64,000 nucleotides of DNA from WHSM01 sp036375165. GTDB lineage: Bacteria > Actinomycetota > Actinomycetes > Mycobacteriales > Micromonosporaceae. The DNA is taken from assembly GCA_036375165.1 (NCBI GenBank), contig DASUSI010000077.1, forward strand, positions 38,257 through 102,256. The letters run 5' to 3'. Of the stretch, positions 7,873-17,412 are shown in pieces. Each line of letters begins with the position of its first letter. Position 1 is the first letter of the stretch. A model generated the notes under the pieces. It saw nothing but the letters and a program-made list of their open reading frames with translations, was not told where the DNA came from and searched no databases. A program made the translations under genes and the position numbers.

Positions 7873-10332
7873 GTGATGACTGATCCCTATCGCGGTTCGG
7901 CCCGGCCACCGGGCTCCCGACGGCGGGGCCACCAGGATGACCACCTGGACGGCTTTCTCACTGAACTGTCGAGCCGCGGGTCACGGGGCCGCGCTTCTGT
8001 CCCCTCTGGATCGACGGGTGCCGCCCGTTCGCCCGTTGGCCGCGCCTCCGTGGGCAGCGGCTCGGTGGGTCACACGGGCTACGACGAGCGCACCGCGATG
8101 GCCGGCCGCGCCTCGGTCGGCCGGTCTCCGGTCAGCGGTGGCCCCGGGTACCCCCCGACGGGCCCGGACAATCCGTACGGACCCGGCCGTCCCAGCCGGA
8201 TGGACCGGCACCGCAGACATGATCCCGATGAACTGGCCCGCAAGCAGAACCGGCAACGGAAGCTGATCGCGCTGGCAGCGGTGGCGTTCATGCTGCTCGG
8301 GTTCGTGGTGCTCGCCGGTACCTACTTCGTGGTCAGTGTGCCGGCGCCCAAGGACCTCGCGAAGCTCAGTGAGAACTCCAGAATCCTGTCGTCGAACGGC
8401 AAGCTGCTCGCCAAGGTGGGCACCGAGAACCGCAAGTACGTGCCGATCAGCAAGATTCCCGCGTACGTCCAGCACGCCGTGGTGACCGCGGAGGACCGCA
8501 GCTTCTACACCAACTCCGGCATCGACGTGAAAGGCATCATCCGGGCCGCCTGGAACAACGTCACCGACGACGACGTCGAGGGCGCGTCCACCATCACCCA
8601 GCAGTACGTCCGCAACGCGCTTGACCTGACGCGCGAACAGTCGTACACCCGAAAGCTCAAAGAAGCGGTGATGGCGGTCAAGCTCAGCCAGCAGAAGTCC
8701 AAGGACGAGGTCCTGGAGGGCTACCTCAACACCATCTACTTCGGACGCAACGCGTACGGGATCGGGGCCGCCGCGGAGGCTTACTTCGGTAAGTCGGCCG
8801 AGAAGCTCACCGAGGCGGAAGGCGCCCTGCTCGCCACGGTGATCAAGAACCCGTCCGGATACGACCCGGCCAACCGTCCGGACCGCGCCGAGGAACGGTG
8901 GCGCTGGGTGCTCGACAGCATGGTCGAAGTGAACTGGTTGGACCCACAGAAGGCCTCGGCTGCCAAGTTCCCGAAGACCCGGTCGGCCAAGGAAGCCACC
9001 GGCGCCCAGGCCGGCCTGAACAAGCCGACCGGGAACGTCGTGAAGTACGTCGTGCAGGAGCTTGAGAAGGCCGGGATCAGCGAGCAGGAGCTCTACACCG
9101 GCGGTTACACCGTCCACACCACGATTCACACGAAGGCCCAGCGGGCCGCCGAGCAGGCCGTCGCGACGGTGCTCAAGGGCCAGTCGAAGAAGCTCACGGC
9201 CGCTCTGGTCGGGGTGCAGCCCGGGACTGGTCGGGTGCTCGCCTACTACGGCAGCCAGCAGGGCGTGGTCGGCTGGGACAACGCCGCGGCCAGGCACCAG
9301 CCCGGATCCTCGTTCAAGGCGTACGTGCTCGCCGCCGCGCTGGAAAACGACGTCTCAGTGAAGTCGTACTGGGACGGCTCCTCGCCACAGGAGTTCCCGG
9401 ACCGTGAGAAGCCGGTCCGCAACTCGGAGAACAACAACCGGTGCCCGCGGTGCACCCTGGAACAGGCCACCGTGATGTCGCTGAACACCGCGTACTACGC
9501 GGTCACCTCTGAGGTCGGCAAGGAGAAGGTCATCGGGCTGGCCAACAAGGCGGGCATCCGCACCATGAAGCGGGACAGCACCGACGAGGTGGTCAGACTC
9601 GACGAGCCGGGTGCCGCCCGCAAGTTCGGAAACGAGGTCGGGATCGGGCAGTACCCGATATCCGTGCTGGACAATGCCAACGGCTTCGCGACATTCGCCG
9701 CCGGGGGCGTCGCCGCCACGGCCCACTTCGTGGACAAGGTGATGCGGGACGAGCAGGTGTTGTTCAAGAGCGAACTGGAGACCGCCCAGGCGTTCAGCAG
9801 AGACACCGCCGCCGATGCCACGTACGTGCTGCGGAAGGTGGTTTCCGCGGGCAGCGACGACCTGATCGGAGGCCGGCCCTCCGCCGGTAAGACCGGCACC
9901 TGGCAGTACCGGGACACCGACGACAACGCCCACGCCTGGATGGCCGGCTACACACCCCAGATGGCTGCCGCCGTCTGGATGGGCCGGAGCGGTGCCGAAG
10001 GGGCCCTGGTGACCAGGGACGGATTGCGGATCTACGGTTCCGGCCTGCCCGCGGAGATCTGGAAGGCGTTCATGAACGGGGCGCTGGACGGCAGGCAGAT
10101 CGAGCAGTTCCCCGAGCCGGTCTTCGGCGGTGACGAGAGCGCCGGAAACCTGCAGTCACCGACCCCGGAACCGTCACTCCACAAGCCTGACAAGCCGGAA
10201 AACCCCAAGCCGCCCGGTGGCGGTGGTGGTCCTGGACCCAAGCCGACGTACAGCCCGCAGCCGCTGCCCAGCCCGACGCCGACGGAGTCCTGCAACGACC
10301 CGCTCAACCCGAAATGTAATTCGGGTGGCTAG
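7873..10332 (+). CDS. class A penicillin-binding protein (transglycosylase/transpeptidase)
   Basis: This bifunctional peptidoglycan synthase of 819 residues polymerises lipid II and cross-links stem peptides outside the membrane. A 130-residue cytoplasmic Gly/Ser/Arg-rich segment precedes one membrane helix (131-155). The GT51 domain carries the catalytic-Glu motif TAEDRSFYTNSGID near residue 205 and TITQQYVRN. The transpeptidase domain has SxxK at Ser479-Lys482 (GSSFK), SLN at 536-538 and KTG at 673-675. The C-terminus is a Pro/Gly-rich tail. The ORF opens with tandem GTG-ATG codons at 7873/7876. A rho-independent-like hairpin at 10347-10394 follows. Confidence 0.95.
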   Translation: MMTDPYRGSARPPGSRRRGHQDDHLDGFLTELSSRGSRGRASVPSGSTGAARSPVGRASVGSGSVGHTGYDERTAMAGRASVGRSPVSGGPGYPPTGPDNPYGPGRPSRMDRHRRHDPDELARKQNRQRKLIALAAVAFMLLGFVVLAGTYFVVSVPAPKDLAKLSENSRILSSNGKLLAKVGTENRKYVPISKIPAYVQHAVVTAEDRSFYTNSGIDVKGIIRAAWNNVTDDDVEGASTITQQYVRNALDLTREQSYTRKLKEAVMAVKLSQQKSKDEVLEGYLNTIYFGRNAYGIGAAAEAYFGKSAEKLTEAEGALLATVIKNPSGYDPANRPDRAEERWRWVLDSMVEVNWLDPQKASAAKFPKTRSAKEATGAQAGLNKPTGNVVKYVVQELEKAGISEQELYTGGYTVHTTIHTKAQRAAEQAVATVLKGQSKKLTAALVGVQPGTGRVLAYYGSQQGVVGWDNAAARHQPGSSFKAYVLAAALENDVSVKSYWDGSSPQEFPDREKPVRNSENNNRCPRCTLEQATVMSLNTAYYAVTSEVGKEKVIGLANKAGIRTMKRDSTDEVVRLDEPGAARKFGNEVGIGQYPISVLDNANGFATFAAGGVAATAHFVDKVMRDEQVLFKSELETAQAFSRDTAADATYVLRKVVSAGSDDLIGGRPSAGKTGTWQYRDTDDNAHAWMAGYTPQMAAAVWMGRSGAEGALVTRDGLRIYGSGLPAEIWKAFMNGALDGRQIEQFPEPVFGGDESAGNLQSPTPEPSLHKPDKPENPKPPGGGGGPGPKPTYSPQPLPSPTPTESCNDPLNPKCNSGG

Positions 10333-10346
10333 CGTCCCACTGTGTT

Positions 10347-10394
10347 GATCATTCCCTTCGCGGACGTCTGAGCGTCCCCGCGGAGGGCATGATC
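10347..10394 (+). terminator. rho-independent terminator
   Basis: GATCAT-x-CCCT-x-CGCGG pairs with CCGCG-x-AGGG-x-ATGATC around a short loop and is followed by TTTT. Confidence 0.75.
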
Positions 10395-10472
10395 TTTTCC
10401 GCGCGACCCCTGGAGTCCGTCACGGCTTGTGGGGGCCGCCACGTCGTCGCGGGATACGGCAGGATGCCATCC

Positions 10473-11939
10473 ATGGAGCGGCGGACCGAGGGACTCGGCA
10501 TGATCGATCATCCGGCGGAACACGACGGACTGCTACGTGGGCTGTCCGAACCGTTCGGCGGCCCGCTCGGACACCATGCCGCCGAACCCCGGCGTCGGTT
10601 CTGGACGCCGGTTCGGATCGTGCTCGCCCTCGCCGCGCTGCTGTTCGCGATCCACTGGATCCAGAAGTCGCCGTGCCAGGACGGTGCCTGGGTCGACCTG
10701 GAGCAGTACCGCAAGTTCTGCTACACCGACGTACTCGCGCTGTACTACGCCGAGGGCCTGGCGGACGGAAAAGTGCCCTACCTGGACCACGCCGTGGAGT
10801 ACCCGGTGCTCACCGGCGCGTTCATGGGCGTGATCGGGCTCCCGGTGAACGCGCTCAGCGGGTCCGTGCCGGACATGAACCAAGGCCAGTGGTTCTACAA
10901 CATCAACGCCCTGGCACTGTCCATACTCGGTCTCGCGACCGTCGGGGCGATCCTCGCGATGCGCCGGGGCAGGCCCTGGGATGCCGCGATGGTGGCACTC
11001 GCCCCAGGGGTCCTGGTCTCCGCGACGGTGAACTGGGACCTGCTGGTGATCGCGTTGACCACGTTCGCACTGTATGCCTGGTCGCGTTCCCGGCCGGCGC
11101 TCGCCGGGGTGCTACTCGGACTCGCGGTAGCGGCCAAGTTCTACCCGCTGTTCCTGGTCGGGCCGCTGTTTCTGCTGGGACTCCGGGGTCGCCGGCTGGA
11201 GCAGGTGGGCATCGCGTTCGGCGCCGCCGCGCTGACCTGGACGGCTGTCAACGCGCCGGTGGCCATGCTGTGGCGGGAGTCGTGGCTGCGGTTCTTCGAG
11301 TTCAGCTCGGAACGCGCGGTGGACTGGGGCACCCTGTGGTACGTCGGGCAGCACTTCCCCGGCGGTGACCGGCCCGGTTTCCAACTGTTCCACTGGATCG
11401 CCGGCACCCCGTCCCGACTCAACACCGCCTGGGTGCTGTTGTTCGCGCTCGGATGCGCCGGCATCGCGGCGCTGACCTTCCTCGCCCCCCGCCGCCCCCG
11501 GTTGGGCCAGCTGGCGTTCCTCGTCATCGCCTGTTTCCTGCTCGTCAACAAGGTCTGGTCACAGCAGTTCGTGCTCTGGCTGATCCCGCTCGCGGTGCTG
11601 GCCCGCCCCCGGTGGGGTGCCTTCCTGGCCTGGCAGGCGGCTGAGCTGTGCTACTTCCTCGCCTTCTACGGCGAACTGTTGATGGCCAGCAACCAACCGG
11701 TGTTCCCGGAGTGGGTTTTCGTCCTGGCGTCGTTGGGCCGGATGATCACACTGGCCTTGCTGGTGGTACTGGTGGCACGCGAGATCCTGCGTCCTGAACT
11801 GGACGTGGTGCGGGCCCGTGGTGTCGACGACCCGGACGGCGGACCCCTCGACGGGGCGTCGGACGCCGGGTGGGTGTCCGCGCTGCGAAGCTGGGTGACC
11901 GGAGGTCCCGGACGAGCCGTGGCGGCGGCCAGGACCTGA
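10473..11939 (+). CDS. polytopic membrane protein, GT87/DUF2029-like glycosyltransferase
   Basis: The protein has 488 residues and about ten to twelve hydrophobic helices. The first helix is followed by an extracytoplasmic loop with YTDVLALYYAEGLADGKVPYLDH and VEYPVLTG, which matches the acidic first loop of GT-C fold, polyprenol-phosphate-mannose-dependent transferases (GT87/DUF2029). AAKFYPLFL is another family feature. A role in cell-envelope mannan or glycolipid assembly is inferred from the family. The start is uncertain: the ATG at 10473 has AGGA eight bases upstream; 10464 and 10500 (GAGGG seven bases upstream) are alternatives. Confidence 0.8.
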   Translation: MERRTEGLGMIDHPAEHDGLLRGLSEPFGGPLGHHAAEPRRRFWTPVRIVLALAALLFAIHWIQKSPCQDGAWVDLEQYRKFCYTDVLALYYAEGLADGKVPYLDHAVEYPVLTGAFMGVIGLPVNALSGSVPDMNQGQWFYNINALALSILGLATVGAILAMRRGRPWDAAMVALAPGVLVSATVNWDLLVIALTTFALYAWSRSRPALAGVLLGLAVAAKFYPLFLVGPLFLLGLRGRRLEQVGIAFGAAALTWTAVNAPVAMLWRESWLRFFEFSSERAVDWGTLWYVGQHFPGGDRPGFQLFHWIAGTPSRLNTAWVLLFALGCAGIAALTFLAPRRPRLGQLAFLVIACFLLVNKVWSQQFVLWLIPLAVLARPRWGAFLAWQAAELCYFLAFYGELLMASNQPVFPEWVFVLASLGRMITLALLVVLVAREILRPELDVVRARGVDDPDGGPLDGASDAGWVSALRSWVTGGPGRAVAAART

Positions 11940-11970
11940 TCGCCAGTTGATCTTTCCGAGCGGCGGGTCC

Positions 11971-13917
11971 TCAGCCGATTGTGAAGATCACGACGTCACC
12001 GGATTCCTGCCGGGTGACCCCGCTGCCATCCACCGGAGCGTCGAGAGCGTGCTCCCACGGCGTACCCACCACCTGGCGACGCAGTACGATCACCGTCCGG
12101 ACGCCGAGTTCCCGCAGGTAGGCGACGCTGGCGGGGTCCGGAAAATTCACTGTGGACTGCCGCACCTGCTGCAACCTCTTGGGAATGAACCCGCTGCCAC
12201 CGTTCACGATGCGTGGGAATCCGTCGGTGGACCACAGCATCACCGCCTGGTCCTCAAGCTGTCCCGACGGAAGCACCAGCACCGGATCCGACACCTCACG
12301 CATCACCACCGGGGAGCGGGGCACCTCCGGGTGGGGGGTCGCGTTGAGTCCCTCCGCCAGCACCAGCAGCACTGGCACCACCATCACGAGACGTAGCGGT
12401 AGAGCCGGCCGGGTCGGGATCCGGTGGTCGACGTGGGCCGCGTCGGCAGCTTCCTGGGCCCGTGCGGCGAACCCACCGACCGCCCCCGCCGCCAGGATGG
12501 CGAGCAACAGCGTGGTCCAGATGACGAACCGACCCGGGGTCCGGATGCCGTCCCAGCCCGGCAGGTACCGGAACAGCAGCAGGTAGCCGTACTCACCGCC
12601 GAGGAAGCTGGTACCCATCCCGAGTACCACGGTGATGGCGACGCCCAGTACCAGCAGGATCCGCTGCCGTACCGTCCAGATCGACAGGAACAGCCCGGCG
12701 ACCGCGAGCCCGAGCAGCACCAGGCCGGGCAGCATCGTCATCTCCGCCGGGAACTGGAGCGTGGCACGTGCCGGAGCGTGCGCCGCCCCCCACGGCAGGG
12801 ACTCCGCCGGCGCGGTGAGATACCCCCGCAGCGGCGGTGAATACCAGGTCAGCTCCTGCTCAGTCCGTCGGGCGTACGGGTGTTCCGCGAGCACCCGCAG
12901 GTAGGGCTGGGCCAGGGCGAGGCTGACCCCGGCGAAGACCAGGCCGCCAGCCAGGTCGCACACCAGCAACCAGAGCGGGAACGCCCGGCGACGCCGCATG
13001 ACCAGGCAGATCAGCCAGCCCACCGCGGCGGTCACAGTGACCAGCAGCAGCACGTAGACGAACGGCAGCCCGATCCCGAAACCCAGCGACACCTGCCAGC
13101 CGGCGACCAGCCAGCCGGCGAACGCCCAACCCGGTTTCACCCGCTCCGGCCGGTAGCCGTACCGCAGCGACCAGCCGTGACCTCGCGCCAGCATCGCCAG
13201 GGCGAGCGCGATCCCGCCGGTGGACAGCACGTGCATGTGGCCCGCCTGGGACAGCCGCCACGGTGCGTACGCGAAGGCGGCCCCGGCCACCGCCGCACCC
13301 GGCCAGCGGGTGCCGAGTTGCCGCACCAGGGCGTACCCGCCGAGGAACGCGAGTCCGTGCAGCAGGACGAACAGAATGTTGTAGCGCAGCACCGCCACGT
13401 CCTGACCGGAGCCGAGCAGGCCGAACGGCGCGTATCCGAGGAGGCTGTCGCTGAAGGCGTAGCCGCGTGACTCCGGGTGGAAGGCGTTCCCGTTCCAGAG
13501 GTTCAGCGGGTCGGTGAGCAGCGCGTGACCGGCCCATGCCACCTGCCACGCCTGCAGCAGCGGGTCGTAAATGTCCTGAGGGATGGTACGGGTCGGCTGC
13601 CGCAGGGTCGGCCAGGTCATCAGCCCGGCGATCGCCAGGCTCAGGACGCTCACGACGGTCCATTCGTGTACCCAGAACCGCCAGACCCGCCCGGCGGCCC
13701 GGCGCAGCCTGCCGGCCGGAGGGGGATCCTGGACGACGCCGTCGCTGTCGGCGAAACGTTCCCACCGTTCCAGTTCGACCGGCTCCGCTGGCTCAGCCGG
13801 GTCGGAGTCGCCCTGCGTCGCGGACTCCGGCTCGTCGGTGGCCTGCGGGTCCTCTGGTGCCCCGGCGGCGGTCTGGGACCGGTCCTCCCGGGTCGCTTCG
13901 CTTTCCCCCGTTACCAA
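11971..13917 (-). CDS. large polytopic membrane protein, GT-C-like, unknown substrate
   Basis: The protein has 648 residues. An acidic, disordered N-terminus of about 75 residues (rich in Glu, Asp, Pro) precedes about 12 membrane helices. The loop after helix 1 contains QDIYDPLLQAWQVAWAGHAL, resembling the DxxL-type first loop of membrane glycosyltransferases and related YfhO-like proteins. The last 130 residues look extracytoplasmic. A TTG at 13917 has GGAGG seven bases upstream and is the preferred start; the reading frame also extends to 14001 but would overlap the upstream endonuclease gene. It lies 22 bases after that gene, so the two are probably co-transcribed. Confidence 0.75.
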   Translation of the reverse strand: MVTGESEATREDRSQTAAGAPEDPQATDEPESATQGDSDPAEPAEPVELERWERFADSDGVVQDPPPAGRLRRAAGRVWRFWVHEWTVVSVLSLAIAGLMTWPTLRQPTRTIPQDIYDPLLQAWQVAWAGHALLTDPLNLWNGNAFHPESRGYAFSDSLLGYAPFGLLGSGQDVAVLRYNILFVLLHGLAFLGGYALVRQLGTRWPGAAVAGAAFAYAPWRLSQAGHMHVLSTGGIALALAMLARGHGWSLRYGYRPERVKPGWAFAGWLVAGWQVSLGFGIGLPFVYVLLLVTVTAAVGWLICLVMRRRRAFPLWLLVCDLAGGLVFAGVSLALAQPYLRVLAEHPYARRTEQELTWYSPPLRGYLTAPAESLPWGAAHAPARATLQFPAEMTMLPGLVLLGLAVAGLFLSIWTVRQRILLVLGVAITVVLGMGTSFLGGEYGYLLLFRYLPGWDGIRTPGRFVIWTTLLLAILAAGAVGGFAARAQEAADAAHVDHRIPTRPALPLRLVMVVPVLLVLAEGLNATPHPEVPRSPVVMREVSDPVLVLPSGQLEDQAVMLWSTDGFPRIVNGGSGFIPKRLQQVRQSTVNFPDPASVAYLRELGVRTVIVLRRQVVGTPWEHALDAPVDGSGVTRQESGDVVIFTIG

Positions 13918-13939
13918 CGCCGTACCTCCTGGTGTGCCA

Positions 13940-14722
13940 TCACACGCCGACGATGAGCCGGTTGCGCAGATATCCGATGTCGGCGGCCTGTCCGGCGGCA
14001 CCGCCCGGGGTCTCCACCACCACCGGGCAACCGGCTGCGCGTACCACCTGGACGATCAACTCGACGTCGATCCGGCCGGCTTCAAGGTTGTCGTGACGGT
14101 CCCTGCCAGAGTCGAATCCGTCGCGGGAGTTGTTGGCATGGACCAGGTCGATCCGGCCGGTGATCTCCTTTACCCGGTTCACGATGTCGGTCAGGTCCTC
14201 GCCCCCGGCGTGTGCGTGGCAGGTGTCGAGGCAGAAACCCACCCCGTAGTCGCCGACCACGTCCCAGAGCCGGGCCAGCATGTCGAACCGGCGACAGCAG
14301 GCGTTGCTGCCACCCGCGGTGTTCTCGATCAGGATCGGCAGTGGAAATCCGCCGGACCTCGCCGCGTACTCGAAGGTCTTCCGCCAGTTCTCCAGGCCGG
14401 CCGCGATGTCGTCACCCTTGGTGACGTGACCACCGTGCACGATCAACGCCTTGGCGCCGACGTCCACCGCCGCGGCGGCATGCTGGTCGAGCAGCTTGCG
14501 GCTCGGGATCCGGATCCGGTTGTTCAGCGTGGCGACGTTGATCACGTACGGTGCGTGTATGTACAGGTCCACTTCGCTGGCCCGCAGCCGCTGTGTGTCC
14601 CCTCGGGTCTGTGGTGCCTTCCAGCCCTGAGGGTCGGAAAGGAAGAACTGCACGAGTTGCGCTTCCCGGGCGGCGGCCTCGGCGAGTGGATCGGCCGCAT
14701 CCACGTGTGCTCCGATGCGCAT
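13940..14722 (-). CDS. nfo: endonuclease IV (deoxyribonuclease IV)
   Basis: This AP endonuclease of base-excision repair has 260 residues and a TIM-barrel fold with three metals. It begins MRIGAHVDAADPLAEAA and carries metal-ligand motifs IHAPYVIN, VHGG, ILIENTAGG, FCLDTCHAHAGG, VHANNSRDGFDSGRDRH and PVVVETPG. The start at 14722 is fixed by the family N-terminus and by a TAGGCT box seven bases upstream. The neighbouring membrane protein gene follows closely, with no obvious functional link. Confidence 0.93.
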   Translation of the reverse strand: MRIGAHVDAADPLAEAAAREAQLVQFFLSDPQGWKAPQTRGDTQRLRASEVDLYIHAPYVINVATLNNRIRIPSRKLLDQHAAAAVDVGAKALIVHGGHVTKGDDIAAGLENWRKTFEYAARSGGFPLPILIENTAGGSNACCRRFDMLARLWDVVGDYGVGFCLDTCHAHAGGEDLTDIVNRVKEITGRIDLVHANNSRDGFDSGRDRHDNLEAGRIDVELIVQVVRAAGCPVVVETPGGAAGQAADIGYLRNRLIVGV

Positions 14723-14729
14723 GACGGGC

Positions 14730-14735
14730 AGCCTA
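14730..14735 (-). promoter_or_regulatory. -10 box TAGGCT of the leaderless nfo start
   Basis: On the minus strand TAGGCT ends seven bases before the ATG at 14722. Confidence 0.6.
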
Positions 14736-14837
14736 CGGTTTTCCGTCACCCCGGGTCGCTTGTGGGTGGTGGGATGCCGCTCTGTCCCGGGTAGCGGGAT
14801 CAACATCGGTCCGACATAGTACGTAAGAACATTGACC

Positions 14838-14852
14838 GCCCATACTATGGGC
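14838..14852. repeat. palindrome GCCCATA-c-TATGGGC
   Basis: A perfect 7-bp dyad in the divergent region between nfo and the surface-protein gene, overlapping AT-rich promoter-like DNA (14810-14850). A regulator-binding site is possible. Confidence 0.35.
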
Positions 14853-15000
14853 AGAAACTGGCGCTCGAGGCGCAAGCCAGAGAAAATCTTGACCACATGT
14901 CGTCGCAAGCGGTGAGGGCTGTCCTCACCCGCGAGGCACTGACGAGTCGCCGACGTGACAGTCTCCACGACCTGGGAGTGCAGGAAGCGTGAGAAAGATC

Positions 15001-15810
15001 ATGAAACGCCGTTCGGTGCGCATCGCCGTGATCAGCGCCGCCGGGCTCATCGGAGCCGGAGCGATGGGAATACTGGCGATTCCGGCGACCGCCGCGGTGC
15101 AGACCGTCACCTTCAAAGGTGGCTGTCACCCCGTGTCCGCCACGTCGTCGCCGGACCGCAAGGAGATCACCACGCAGAAGTCCAGCACCTCGGAGAAGGT
15201 CGCGGACGTCGTGGTGGTGAACAAGCTCAACACCGCGGGGACGCTCTACGCCGACGGCAAGGTGCTGAAGTGGTCCGACGGCGACCCCGTGGTGCTGGAC
15301 AAGGGCGACTCGGTGACTGTGCCGCTGAGATCCGACGTCGAGCTGACTTTGGTGCCGGACTGTGACCTCGCCGGATTGAACACCAATCTGACGGAGGACT
15401 ACGAGTCGGTCGCGATCTCGGTGCTGGCCGCGCCGCGGGAGGGCGGACGGACCGGTTCGGACAACCCCGTGGCCGACGAGCCGGCCGCTGCCGGATCCGG
15501 GGATGACGCCGCCGCGAAGGCGCAACCGGGCGCGGGCGACCAGCCAGCGGCAGCCCAACCACCAGCGGCCCGGGACGCCGTGCCACCGGCGGCCGAGGAC
15601 GAGTCGGTGACGGCCGGGGCCGAAGCGGGCACCACCCTGGACAGCTCCGGAGACAAGGCCGAGGCCGCTCCGCTGGTGCCGAAGAACCACACCACTGGCA
15701 CCAGCACCGCGATCCTGGCGTGGATCGCGACGTTGTGCCTGCTCAGTGTCGTTGTGGCGACGCTCCGCACCATGTTGCTCTCCCGGTCAGCTAGGGTGAG
15801 CGGTAGCTGA
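15001..15810 (+). CDS. secreted, C-terminally membrane-anchored surface protein
   Basis: The protein has 269 residues. A signal peptide (MKRRSVRIAVISAAGLIGAGAMGILA ending near ATA) is followed by a folded-looking domain with two cysteines (GGCHP, DCDLAG) at about residues 30-130. An Ala/Pro/Asp/Gly-rich linker comes next, and a C-terminal hydrophobic helix (about 235-258) followed by Arg/Ser residues. The layout resembles a wall-spanning protein anchored by its C-terminal helix; there is no LPxTG motif. No homologous family is recognised. The ATG at 15001 starts the signal peptide cleanly; a GTG at 14989 is possible. Confidence 0.75.
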   Translation: MKRRSVRIAVISAAGLIGAGAMGILAIPATAAVQTVTFKGGCHPVSATSSPDRKEITTQKSSTSEKVADVVVVNKLNTAGTLYADGKVLKWSDGDPVVLDKGDSVTVPLRSDVELTLVPDCDLAGLNTNLTEDYESVAISVLAAPREGGRTGSDNPVADEPAAAGSGDDAAAKAQPGAGDQPAAAQPPAARDAVPPAAEDESVTAGAEAGTTLDSSGDKAEAAPLVPKNHTTGTSTAILAWIATLCLLSVVVATLRTMLLSRSARVSGS

Positions 15811-15931
15811 GAAGTAACCGGAGCCCCGCGGGGTGCCCGAATCCCCATCGTCGGTGTGGTCGTTCCTCCCCAGGTCCCACCCAAGATTCGGATAGGGCGC
15901 CCCGCGGCTGTTATTGTTCAGCGGTTCACAT

Positions 15932-15992
15932 CGCCGCAGGCCGGTCCTGCGGCGTTCGCGGGTACCGGTCCGTTCCGTCCGAACGGGCGGAC
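15932..15992 (+). ncRNA. candidate structured leader of the rpsF operon
   Basis: Two hairpins precede rpsF. One is a perfect 9-bp stem (CGCCGCAGG 15932-15940 with CCTGCGGCG 15946-15954). The second is GTCCGTTC (15968-15975) paired with GAACGGGCGGAC (15981-15992) with one bulge. S6:S18-binding leaders regulate rpsF operons in many bacteria, so this may be one. The first hairpin could instead terminate the upstream surface-protein gene. Confidence 0.35.
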
Positions 15993-16080
15993 GCATCCGC
16001 AGGGATTGATGTGGACGACGCAACGACCTCCTGCCACGGATGGACCGTGGCCACTGAGACCACAGGGGGTGATCACAGTC

Positions 16081-16371
16081 TTGCGTCACTACGAAGTTAT
16101 GGTGATCCTCGATCCAGATCTCGAGGAGCGCACCGTAGCCCCGTCGCTTGAGACGTACCTCAACGTCATCCGCAACTCCGGCGGCTCCGTCGAGAAGCTC
16201 GACGTGTGGGGCCGGCGGCGACTCGCGTACGAGATCCAGAAGAAGTCCGAGGGGATCTACGCGGTCATTGACCTGCAGGCCGAACCAGCCGCGGTCGCTG
16301 AGCTGGACCGCCAACTGCGGCTCAACGAGTCGATTCTGCGTACCAAGGTGATCCGGCCGGATCTCCGGTAG
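16081..16371 (+). CDS. rpsF: 30S ribosomal protein S6
   Basis: The 96-residue S6 binds S18 on the platform of the small subunit. The sequence LRHYEVMVILDPDLEER ... GRRRLAYEIQKKSEGIYAVIDLQA is characteristic. It starts at a TTG (16081), which is preceded six bases upstream by an extended Shine-Dalgarno, AGGGGGTGATC, almost a full complement of the 16S rRNA end. It is first in the conserved rpsF-ssb-rpsR-rplI order. Confidence 0.96.
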   Translation: MRHYEVMVILDPDLEERTVAPSLETYLNVIRNSGGSVEKLDVWGRRRLAYEIQKKSEGIYAVIDLQAEPAAVAELDRQLRLNESILRTKVIRPDLR

Positions 16372-16515
16372 CGGAGACACAGGTACCGCCCCATACGTCA
16401 CACCCGTGTGGCACGGTGAGGTTCTGACCCCGATGCCTGGCGGCGAGGCGAGCCGCGACCCGGGTTCCGCGTAACCGGTTGTGTCGCTGTGGGGTGGACA
16501 GACAGGGAGCATTCC

Positions 16516-17022
16516 ATGGCAGGAGACACCGTAATCACCGTCGTCGGGAATCTGGTCGACGATCCGGAACTGCGTTTCACCTCCTCCGGTGCGGCGGTCG
16601 CGAAGTTCCGGGTCGCGTCGACGCCTCGGTTCCTGGACCGGCAGTCCGGCGAGTGGAAGGACGGCGAGGCGCTGTTCCTGACCTGCAACGTGTGGCGTCA
16701 GGCGGCGGAAAACGTCGCCGAATCGCTCACCCGGGGCACTCGCGTGGTGGTCCAGGGCAGGCTCAAGCAGCGTTCGTACGAGACCCGTGAGGGCGAGAAG
16801 CGCACGGTGTACGAGATCGAGGTCGACGAGGTCGGCCCGTCACTGCGGTACGCCACCGCGAAGGTGCAGCGGATGTCGCGTAGTTCGGGCGGCGGTGGGT
16901 TCGGCGGCTCGGGCGGACAGTCGGGCGGGGCCCCCTCGGACGACCCGTGGTCGTCGGCGACGCCGGCCCCGTCCGGTGCCAGCCAGGGTTCCGGGGGGTA
17001 CGACGAGGAGCCCCCGTTCTGA
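16516..17022 (+). CDS. ssb: single-stranded DNA-binding protein
   Basis: The 168-residue SSB has an OB fold at residues 1-115 (GDTVITVVGNLVDDPELRF ... VTCNVWRQ-like core ... VVVQGRLKQRSYETREGEKR). A glycine/serine-rich linker follows, and then the acidic interaction tip DEEPPF, which recruits repair and replication partners. AGGGAG lies six bases before the ATG at 16516. It sits between rpsF and rpsR as in most bacteria. Confidence 0.96.
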   Translation: MAGDTVITVVGNLVDDPELRFTSSGAAVAKFRVASTPRFLDRQSGEWKDGEALFLTCNVWRQAAENVAESLTRGTRVVVQGRLKQRSYETREGEKRTVYEIEVDEVGPSLRYATAKVQRMSRSSGGGGFGGSGGQSGGAPSDDPWSSATPAPSGASQGSGGYDEEPPF

Positions 17023-17159
17023 TCGGATCCCGCGGCGCGAAGTGGCGTCGTGCATCCGATCGGGAGCCCGGAGGCGGCGCGACATCGCGTCGCGAGGTGA
17101 GAATTCAACCCGTTCCGGTGTGCCGGTGACGGATATACGAGGTAACTGGAGATATCGCG

Positions 17160-17399
17160 ATGGCAAAGCCCGCGGCCGTACGTAAGCCGAAGAAGAAGGT
17201 GAATCCGCTCCACAAGGAGAAGATCACCTATGTCGACTACAAGGACACCGCGCTACTGCGCAAGTTCATCTCGGACCGGGGCAAGATTCGTGCCCGCCGG
17301 GTAACCGGGGTGGACTCCCAGCAGCAGCGCCAGATCGCCCGTGCGATCAAGAACGCTCGCGAGATGGCCCTGCTGCCGTACAAGAGCCAGACCCGCTGA
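17160..17399 (+). CDS. rpsR: 30S ribosomal protein S18 (cysteine-free form)
   Basis: The 79-residue S18 has the conserved core YVDYKDTALLRKFISDRGKIRARRVTG ... RAIKNAREMALLPY. The N-terminal segment has no cysteines, so it is the zinc-independent form; the zinc form carries a CxxC there. GGAG lies 9 bases before the ATG. A 137-base gap with small hairpins separates it from ssb. Confidence 0.96.
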   Translation: MAKPAAVRKPKKKVNPLHKEKITYVDYKDTALLRKFISDRGKIRARRVTGVDSQQQRQIARAIKNAREMALLPYKSQTR

Positions 17400-17412
17400 G
17401 GAGGATGCCGAG

